Shown piece by piece: positions 7,576 to 13,712 of a DNA stretch of 64,000 nucleotides. The notes beneath the pieces were generated by a model that made no database searches, had not been told where the DNA came from, and saw nothing but the letters and a program-made list of their open reading frames with translations. The DNA is from Micromonospora sp. NBC_01796 (GTDB taxonomy: Bacteria; Actinomycetota; Actinomycetes; Mycobacteriales; Micromonosporaceae). The DNA lies in contig NZ_CP109078.1 of assembly GCF_035917455.1 (NCBI RefSeq), positions 4,758,001 through 4,822,000 on the forward strand, written 5' to 3'. Made by a program: the position numbers and the translations under genes. Each line of letters opens with the position of its first letter. Position 1 is the stretch's first letter.

Positions 7576-8942
7576 CGTTGTCCTCTCGGGGCACTGCGAC
7601 CGGGGCGCTCGTCGACCGCTTCACGGCCGGTGCCGCGGATCCCCGTACCACGGGGTTTCGGCAGTTTCAGCGGGGTGATCCGGATCGGCGGGCGGGGTGG
7701 CGGTTCGGGTTCGGGCTCCGGCCGTACCAGGTCGCCCGACGGTTGCCGGCCCCGGAGCGGTTCGGGATGGGTCCACTGTGGTTCGTGGTGGCTCGGTGCC
7801 GGTGCCGGTGCCGGGTCGGCGGGTCGCGGCTCGGGGGCGCGGGGCTCGGGTCGGGGGGTCGGCAGGACGATCTGCCCGGCGGCCACCGCAGCACCGGCCG
7901 CCGCGCTGGTGTCGGGGTCGGGCCCGACCGTGACCAGGCCGGGGAACCGGATCTCGGCCAGTTCGGCGACGAGCGGCGTCCGCGCCCAACCGCCGATCAG
8001 GAGTACGCCGTCGAGCTGGTCGCCCGGCAGTCCGCTGGACCGGACGGTGGCGGCGAGGGTGTCGACGGCGACCTGCACGGCGGGGCGGACCAGTTCGGTG
8101 AACTCGGCCCGGGTGACCGGGACCCGGATCGGGCCGTGCGGCAGGTGCAGGCGTACGTCGGTTTCGGTGGTGACGGCGAGCCGTTCGCGGGCGCGGGCGC
8201 ATTCGGCGGGCAGTTCGAGCAGCGCGACCCGTACCTGGGCGTCGTCGAGCTGGCGGGGGCCGAGCTGGCGGCCGAGTTCGGTCCGTACGTGTTCGTGCAG
8301 CGCCTCGTCGAAGTCGAGTTCGCCGCCGTACGGTTCGCCCTCGCCGGCCGAGTCGAGTACGCCGAAGCCACCGACCCGCCCCCGCCCGACGACGCTGGCG
8401 GTGCACCCGTCCGGACGCAGCGCGAGTACGGCGACCGTGCGCCCGGTGAAGCCGGCGGCGACGTGGTTCTCGGCGGCGGTGACCGCCTCGGAGAGGAGGG
8501 TGACGTTGCTCAGCCCGATCTCCCAGAGCGCCGCGTGCACCAGGTTGCGCCGGTACGCCCCCCAGCCGGCGGGGTGGCTGAGCACGATCTGTTCGGGGTG
8601 TCCGCCCTCGTGGGCCGCGACCTGCTCGACCACCCGGCTGGTCAGTACGGCGGTCAGCGCCGGTGCGGACCAGCCCTCCCCGCCGATCAGCAGCGGTACG
8701 GGGTCGCCGACGCGGGCGACGAAGTCCCGGGCGACCCGTCCGGCGTCGTACGGGGTGCCGCCCAGGGCCGGGTCACCGGGGGTGAGGGCGCCGTTGGGGG
8801 CCAGGTGCAGCACCGGTGCGATGGTGGGGGAGTGGGTGTCGAGCCAGGTCACCTCGGGTGGGGCCCAGGAGTTGTCCCAGAGTCGGGAGATGGCGGCGGT
8901 GGTGTGGGACCCGCCGATGTCGATCCCGAGGACGTACGCCAT
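7572..8942 (-). CDS. Hsp70-family ATPase with disordered tail, no substrate-binding domain
   Basis: 456 aa. The N-terminal actin/Hsp70 fold starts with the phosphate-1 loop VLGIDIGGSHTTAAI and ends with the adenosine-type motif LLIGGWARTPLVAEL near residue 315. The last 120 residues are rich in Pro, Glu, Arg and His with no recognisable peptide-binding domain. At 456 aa it is far shorter than DnaK (about 610-640), so it is an Hsp70-like nucleotide switch rather than a canonical chaperone. The ATG at 8942 starts the domain directly. It is coupled to the STAND regulator and heads the leftward set facing iniB. A role in sensing or controlling the regulator is inferred. Confidence 0.85.
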   Translation of the reverse strand: MAYVLGIDIGGSHTTAAISRLWDNSWAPPEVTWLDTHSPTIAPVLHLAPNGALTPGDPALGGTPYDAGRVARDFVARVGDPVPLLIGGEGWSAPALTAVLTSRVVEQVAAHEGGHPEQIVLSHPAGWGAYRRNLVHAALWEIGLSNVTLLSEAVTAAENHVAAGFTGRTVAVLALRPDGCTASVVGRGRVGGFGVLDSAGEGEPYGGELDFDEALHEHVRTELGRQLGPRQLDDAQVRVALLELPAECARARERLAVTTETDVRLHLPHGPIRVPVTRAEFTELVRPAVQVAVDTLAATVRSSGLPGDQLDGVLLIGGWARTPLVAELAEIRFPGLVTVGPDPDTSAAAGAAVAAGQIVLPTPRPEPRAPEPRPADPAPAPAPSHHEPQWTHPEPLRGRQPSGDLVRPEPEPEPPPRPPIRITPLKLPKPRGTGIRGTGREAVDERPGRSAPRGQR

Positions 8943-9007
8943 TGCACCCGATTCCTTCAGCGATTCTGACTCATCCTTTCGTACCAGAGATCTCTCCACC
9001 AACGGGA

Positions 9008-9044
9008 CCCTAAATCTGACGGGACGGACCCCCTAAGCCCCTAA
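9008..9044. promoter_or_regulatory. CCCTAA repeat cluster in the Hsp70-iniB divergent region
   Basis: CCCTAA occurs at 9008-9013, and CCCCTAA occurs twice in tandem with an 8-nt period (9030-9036, 9038-9044). On the other strand these read TTAGGG(G). They lie between two divergent units, one encoding a MalT/LuxR-type regulator, so they are a candidate activator-binding cluster. A possible iniB -10 (TAGCGT, 9126-9131) lies downstream. Confidence 0.35.
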
Positions 9045-9220
9045 CGGCGACGGTCGGTGCTGCCCTAGTCCGGCCCCCCGCAGGACCGGGATCCGTCCCC
9101 GATGTCCGGTACGTCACCCACGGCCTAGCGTCAGTGGCAGTTCTGGCGCCCCCGTCGTCGGATCGCCCCGGCCTCCGTCCACCCGACCGGCCCCCGTTCA
9201 CCCGAGGAGATTTGTCCACC

Positions 9221-10096
9221 ATGGACTCCACCCAGAACCTGCACGATTTTGTACTCAACCTGCTCACCGACGTTGACGCCCGGTCGGCCTTCGAGCTGGA
9301 CCCGGAGGCCACCCTGGCCGACGCCGGGCTGGGCGACCTCACCCCGGCCGACGTGCAGGACGTGATCCCGTTCGTGGTGGACACCGTGCCGCTGCAGGGC
9401 ATCACCGCCCTCGCCCCGGTCGGCGACCTCGGCGGCGTGGCCGGACTCGACGGAGGTGCGCTCGGCGTGGTCGGGCAGTTGCAGGCCGTGGCGGACCAGA
9501 TCACCTCGGCCGGGTTCGGCAACAGCGTCGACGTCAACGCCGGCATGCTCGGCGCGATCACGGTCGACCCGACCGGTCTCGGCGCCGCCGCCGCGGTGAT
9601 CCCCGGCATCGGTGCGGCGGTCAGCCCGGCGGGCCTGTCCACCGACCTGTCCGGCGTCAACGACGTGGCGAACACCCTCGACCTGGGCGTGGTCAACACC
9701 TCCGGGGTGACCGGCCTGGTCGACACCACGCAGAGCGTGGCCAACGACCCGACCGGTGCCGTGCTCGACGGCACCGCCACCGACGGCCTGCTCGGCACCG
9801 CGGACTTCGCGGTGAACACGGTCACCGGCCTGACCCACGTGACCGGCCTGACCGACTCGCTCGACATCGGTGGCCTGACCGGTGGCCTCACCGACGGTCT
9901 CACCGGTGGGCTGAACGGCGTCCCGGTGGTCGGCGACGTGGTCGACACCCACGGCGTCCTCGGCGGCGTCACCTCCACCGTCGGCGGCACCCTCGACGGC
10001 GTCGGCCTCACCGGCGACCTGGGCCTCGGTGCGAACGCGCACGCCACCGCCGACACCCACGGCGGACTGCTCGGCATCACCGACGGTCTGCTCTGA
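9221..10096 (+). CDS. iniB: IniB N-terminal-domain protein
   Basis: 291 aa. The first 50 residues (LHDFVLNLLTDVDARSAFELDPEATLADAGLGDLTPADVQD, in outline) match the short conserved IniB N-terminal domain. The rest is low-complexity, rich in Gly, Val, Thr, Asp and Leu, with repeated GGLTGGL/GLTDGL-type units and no enzyme motif. Mycobacterial IniB is a Gly/Ala-rich protein induced by cell-wall antibiotics; its biochemical role is unsettled. The ATG at 9221 is chosen for its GAGGAGA ribosome site and for starting the domain. A strong hairpin separates it from iniA, so iniA may have its own promoter or depend on readthrough. Confidence 0.8.
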   Translation: MDSTQNLHDFVLNLLTDVDARSAFELDPEATLADAGLGDLTPADVQDVIPFVVDTVPLQGITALAPVGDLGGVAGLDGGALGVVGQLQAVADQITSAGFGNSVDVNAGMLGAITVDPTGLGAAAAVIPGIGAAVSPAGLSTDLSGVNDVANTLDLGVVNTSGVTGLVDTTQSVANDPTGAVLDGTATDGLLGTADFAVNTVTGLTHVTGLTDSLDIGGLTGGLTDGLTGGLNGVPVVGDVVDTHGVLGGVTSTVGGTLDGVGLTGDLGLGANAHATADTHGGLLGITDGLL

Positions 10097-10138
10097 TCGG
10101 CTGCGCCGCGGCCCGGGGGTGGGCGCGGCGCGGCGACC

Positions 10139-10181
10139 GGCCGGAGACCGGGCCCCGCTGCGGTGGGCCCGGCCTCCGGCC
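10139..10181 (+). terminator. hairpin between iniB and iniA
   Basis: A 17-bp stem with one non-Watson-Crick position, GGCCGGAGACCGGGCCC (10139-10155) against 10165-10181, with a 9-nt loop and a short CCCTTT after it. It can terminate iniB transcription or attenuate iniA expression. Confidence 0.6.
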
Positions 10182-10200
10182 CCCTTTCCGGTACGGCCCC

Positions 10201-10251
10201 TTGATAATCCCGTCGACTGCCACTTGATAATCGCGTCGAAATCGGCACACT
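10201..10251 (+). promoter_or_regulatory. tandem TTGATAATC(C/G)CGTCGA repeats and probable iniA promoter
   Basis: Two 16-nt copies differing at one base lie at 10201-10216 and 10224-10239 with a 23-nt period. The second copy supplies a -35 TTGATA (10224-10229). With a 16-nt spacer, CACACT (10246-10251) fits a -10. This would start transcription at or next to the GTG at 10258, predicting a leaderless mRNA, in line with the absence of a ribosome site. The first copy could be a duplicated promoter or operator. Confidence 0.45.
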
Positions 10252-10257
10252 TGGTGC

Positions 10258-12123
10258 GTGATGACGCCAATTTGGCTTGACGTGCTCGACGAGACCAGCC
10301 GCCTCTGTGCGGCGCACGGTCGCAGTGACCTGGTCGACTCGGTACGTCGCAAACGGGTGCAGTTGCTGGATCCGGGGCTTCGGGTCCTGGTTGTCGGCGA
10401 ACCCAAACAGGGCAAGAGCCAGCTCATCAACGCCCTGATCAACGCGCCGGTCTGCCCGGTGGGTGACGGCCGGACCACTGTGGTCCCGACAGTGGTCCGG
10501 CACGCCCCGGCGCCGACCGCCGCCCTGGTCCGTACCGCCGCACCGGCACCCGGCCGACCGGCCGTCGAGGCGCCCGTACCGGCGGAGCGGGTGCCGCTGC
10601 CGATCGAGCAGGTCGCCGCCCGGATCAGCACCGCGGTCGTCGCCGGTCCCGGTGCCGTCGGCAGCACCCACGTCGAGATCGGGGTCCCGCGCGGGCTGCT
10701 CGCCGGTGGGCTCACCCTGGTCGACACCCCCGGCGCGGAGGGCCCGGACCAGGCCCGGACAACCTCGGCGTACGCGGCGCTGGCCCGACCGGACGCGGTC
10801 CTGCTGGTCACCGACGCGACCAGGGAACTCTCCGTCCCCGAGCTGAACCTGCTGCTGCACCTGGCCCAGTCGCACCCGAACGTGATCGTCGTCCAGACGA
10901 AGATCGACATGGTGCCGGACTGGCGCACCGTGGTCGACCGCAACCGGCAGCACCTGGCCAGCGCCGGGGTCCCGGCGGCGCTGATCCCGGTCTCGGCCGC
11001 GTTGCGCCTGGCGGCGGCGCAGACCGACGACAAGGTGGTCAACGCCGAGTCCCGGTTCCCCGACCTGATCGGCCGGCTCCTGCGCGACCAGGGCAGCAAG
11101 GCCGAGGTGCTGGCCCGGTCGGCGGTCGCCCTGCTCAGCCGGACCACGATCGAGCAGCTCGCCGCGCCGCTGCGGGCGGAGCTGACCTCGGCCTCCTCCG
11201 GTGACAACTCGGCCGCGATGAACCGGCTCCGGGCCGCCCAGCGCGAGGTCGACGAGCTGCGCCGGTGCACCACCCGGTGGCAGAACACGCTCAACGACGA
11301 GATGGCCGACCTGCTCTCCGACATCGAGTACGACCTGCGCGACCGGACCCGCAAGATCCTGCGCCAGGTGGACGAGGCGTTCGAGACGGCCGACCCGCAG
11401 ACCGGGTGGGAACCGTTCCAGGAGTGGCTGGAGGAGAACCTGGTCGAGGCGGCCGAGGCGAACTTCGTCTGGCTGGCCCAACGGTGCGACTGGATCGCCG
11501 GCCGGGTCGCCACCCAGTTCACCCGGTACGGTCACGACGCCCTGCCGGACTGGTCGGTGCAGGTCCCCGCCGACATCGCCGAACGGCTCCCGGTGCTGGA
11601 ACAGCCGCCGATCGAGCGGTTCACGCCGACCCAGAAGGTGGTCACCGCGTTGCGTGGCTCGTACGGCGGGGTGTTGATGTTCGGGCTGGCGACCAGCCTG
11701 GCCGGCATGCCGCTGATCAACTTCGTGTCGCTCGGTGCCGGTGCGCTGTTCGGCGGCAAGAGCATCCGGGACGAGAGCAAGTCGCTGCTCAAGCGGCGGC
11801 AGGCGGCGGTACGGATCGCCGCCCAGCGGCACGTGGACGACTTCTTCCTGCGCCTGAACAAGGACTGCCGGGACACCGCCCGGCGGGTGCAGCGGATGCT
11901 GCGTGACCACTTCGCGGCCCTGACCGAGGACCTCCAGGAGGCGATCGTCGCGTCCCTGCGTACGGCGAAGCAGTCCGCGGACGCCGACGCCGCCACCCGC
12001 GACCAGCGGCACCGCCAGATCGAGCAGGAGATGCGCCGGCTGGCGGCCCTCTACGAGCAGGTACAGCAGCTCGCGGCCGGGCGCGGCGGCATGGGTTCGG
12101 CCCCGCTGGGCAGCCCCCGGTGA
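10258..12123 (+). CDS. iniA: dynamin-like GTPase IniA
   Basis: 621 aa, close to mycobacterial IniA (about 640). GTPase motifs are intact: G1 GEPKQGKSQ near residue 46, a Thr-containing switch (GDGRTTVVPT), G3 DTPGAEGPD near 157, and G4 TKID near 217. Helical stalk segments follow. A hydrophobic hairpin near 470-500 (GVLMFGLATSLAGMPLINFVSLGAGALF, in outline) probably inserts into the membrane, as in the IniA fission dynamin of mycobacteria. The role is GTP-dependent membrane remodelling at the inner face of the plasma membrane. The start is GTG 10258 or ATG 10261. The stop overlaps the next start (GTGA), so IniA and IniC are translationally coupled. Confidence 0.88.
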   Translation: MMTPIWLDVLDETSRLCAAHGRSDLVDSVRRKRVQLLDPGLRVLVVGEPKQGKSQLINALINAPVCPVGDGRTTVVPTVVRHAPAPTAALVRTAAPAPGRPAVEAPVPAERVPLPIEQVAARISTAVVAGPGAVGSTHVEIGVPRGLLAGGLTLVDTPGAEGPDQARTTSAYAALARPDAVLLVTDATRELSVPELNLLLHLAQSHPNVIVVQTKIDMVPDWRTVVDRNRQHLASAGVPAALIPVSAALRLAAAQTDDKVVNAESRFPDLIGRLLRDQGSKAEVLARSAVALLSRTTIEQLAAPLRAELTSASSGDNSAAMNRLRAAQREVDELRRCTTRWQNTLNDEMADLLSDIEYDLRDRTRKILRQVDEAFETADPQTGWEPFQEWLEENLVEAAEANFVWLAQRCDWIAGRVATQFTRYGHDALPDWSVQVPADIAERLPVLEQPPIERFTPTQKVVTALRGSYGGVLMFGLATSLAGMPLINFVSLGAGALFGGKSIRDESKSLLKRRQAAVRIAAQRHVDDFFLRLNKDCRDTARRVQRMLRDHFAALTEDLQEAIVASLRTAKQSADADAATRDQRHRQIEQEMRRLAALYEQVQQLAAGRGGMGSAPLGSPR

Positions 12124-13652
12124 CCGGCGCCGGCCGGCTGGACGAGTCCGTGCCGGCGCTGCTGACCGACGCGCTGACGCTCTACTGGGACAACCCGGCC
12201 GCCACCGAACGCCTGCGGCACTATCTCGACCGGTTCGACGAACCGCTGCGGATCGCCGTCGCCGGGTCGTGGCGGGCAGGCAAGTCGACGCTGCTCAACG
12301 CGATCCTCGGGGAGGAGGTCGCACCGGTCGAGCCGGCCGACGGCGGCCCGCTGCACACCTGGTACGAGGACGGCCCGGAACCGGGGGCGACGGCGTACTC
12401 GGCGGAGGGGTCGGCGTGGGAGCTGCCGGTGATCCGGTCCACCGGGGCGCTGCGGGTGGAGCTGGGCGGGTGGCGGTCCACGCAGGTCAGCGAGGTGGTG
12501 GTGCGCTGGCCGACGCGGGTCCTGCGGCACACCACCCTGGTCGAGATGCCGGCCGTCCCGCCGACTGGCGAGGACGAGGAACACCCCACCGCGATGAAGA
12601 TCATCCGGGATGCGGACGCGGTCCTCTACCTGACCCGCGACGGGCGCGAGACCGACCTGCGGTTCCTCCGGGCGCTGCGCGAGGGGACCGTCGGCCGGTC
12701 CACCCCGGTCAACGTGTTGCAGGTCCTCGCCCGCGCGGACGAACTGGGCGGCGGCCGGGTCGACGCGCTGGTCACCGCGAAACAGCTCGCCCGACGGCAG
12801 TACCAGGAGCCGGGGGTGCGCCCGCTGTGCATGGGGGTGGTGCCGGTGGCCGGGCTGGTCGCCCTGGCCGGCCGGGTGCTGAGCGAGATCGAGTTCGCCG
12901 CCCTGGCCGCGCTCGCCGAGCTGCCCCGCGAGGAGCTGACCGCCGCGCTGCTGTCGGCCGACCGGTTCGTCAACACCCAGTTCACCACCGTTCGCCCCGC
13001 CGGTGGTCTGCACGCTGCCGCCACTGACTATTCCGATTCAACCCTTCTGCCGGACGCCACCCAGCGGCGGGCGCTGCTGGACCGGTTCGGGGTCTTCGGA
13101 CTGCGCCTGGCCACCACGCTGATCCGTACCGGTGCCACGAACCGGGCCGGGCTCGCCGCCGAACTCGTCCGCCGCAGCGGGCTGACCGAGCTGCGCGAGT
13201 CGATGGCCCGGTACTTCACCGACCGCCGGGAGGTGCTCAAGGCCCGGTCCGCGCTCGCCGCCCTGGAACGGGTGGTGCGCGGCGACCCCCGGCCCGGGTC
13301 GGCGGACCTGCTGGCCCGGGTGGAGCAGGTGCTCGCCTCCGCGCACGACCTCCGCGAGCTGCGCCTGCTGGCCACCCTCCGCGACCCGAAAACCAAGATC
13401 GACCGGGACCTGGCCGCCGAGGCACACCGGCTCGTCGGTGGCAACGGCACGAGCCTGGCCGTACGGCTGGAGCTGGACCAGGACACCGACGGCGGGCAAC
13501 TGTGGGAGCGGGGCGTCGACGCCCTCTACCGCTGGCAGGCCCAGGCCGAGGATCCCCTGCTCCGGCCCGACCAGCGGCGTATCGCCCGGGTGGTCCTGCG
13601 CAGCGTCGAGGGGATGCTCGCCGAACTGCGCGCTGGCTGGTCACTACACTGA
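12120..13652 (+). CDS. iniC: second dynamin-like protein IniC
   Basis: 510 aa, near mycobacterial IniC (about 493). The P-loop AGSWRAGKSTLLNAI is perfect near residue 46. The G3 position reads VEMPAV instead of DxxG, and the presumed G4 reads ARADE instead of (N/T)KxD, so GTP binding or hydrolysis may be altered. The C-terminal half is helical with no obvious membrane hairpin. Bacterial dynamins often work as pairs with one degenerate partner, so IniC may form a hetero-complex with IniA. It is coupled to iniA by a 4-nt overlap and is followed after 60 nt by the glycyl-tRNA synthetase gene. Confidence 0.85.
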   Translation: MTGAGRLDESVPALLTDALTLYWDNPAATERLRHYLDRFDEPLRIAVAGSWRAGKSTLLNAILGEEVAPVEPADGGPLHTWYEDGPEPGATAYSAEGSAWELPVIRSTGALRVELGGWRSTQVSEVVVRWPTRVLRHTTLVEMPAVPPTGEDEEHPTAMKIIRDADAVLYLTRDGRETDLRFLRALREGTVGRSTPVNVLQVLARADELGGGRVDALVTAKQLARRQYQEPGVRPLCMGVVPVAGLVALAGRVLSEIEFAALAALAELPREELTAALLSADRFVNTQFTTVRPAGGLHAAATDYSDSTLLPDATQRRALLDRFGVFGLRLATTLIRTGATNRAGLAAELVRRSGLTELRESMARYFTDRREVLKARSALAALERVVRGDPRPGSADLLARVEQVLASAHDLRELRLLATLRDPKTKIDRDLAAEAHRLVGGNGTSLAVRLELDQDTDGGQLWERGVDALYRWQAQAEDPLLRPDQRRIARVVLRSVEGMLAELRAGWSLH

Positions 13653-13657
13653 GCAAA

Positions 13658-13690
13658 CCCTGGCCCGCCGCTGCCGCCTGCCTGCCAGGG
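13658..13690 (+). promoter_or_regulatory. weak hairpin in the iniC-glyQS gap
   Basis: CCCTGGC (13658-13664) pairs with GCCAGGG (13684-13690) around a 19-nt loop, with no T-run. It is too small for a T-box leader. It could slow transcription or be fortuitous. Confidence 0.25.
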
Positions 13691-13712
13691 GTCGCCTCGG
13701 ACGGAGTTTTCC

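Noticed and set aside
5962-9036. Long plus-strand open frame opposite the STAND regulator and Hsp70 genes
   Set aside because: Low-complexity Gly/Arg/Ser translation with no domain, while the opposite strand encodes two clear protein families.
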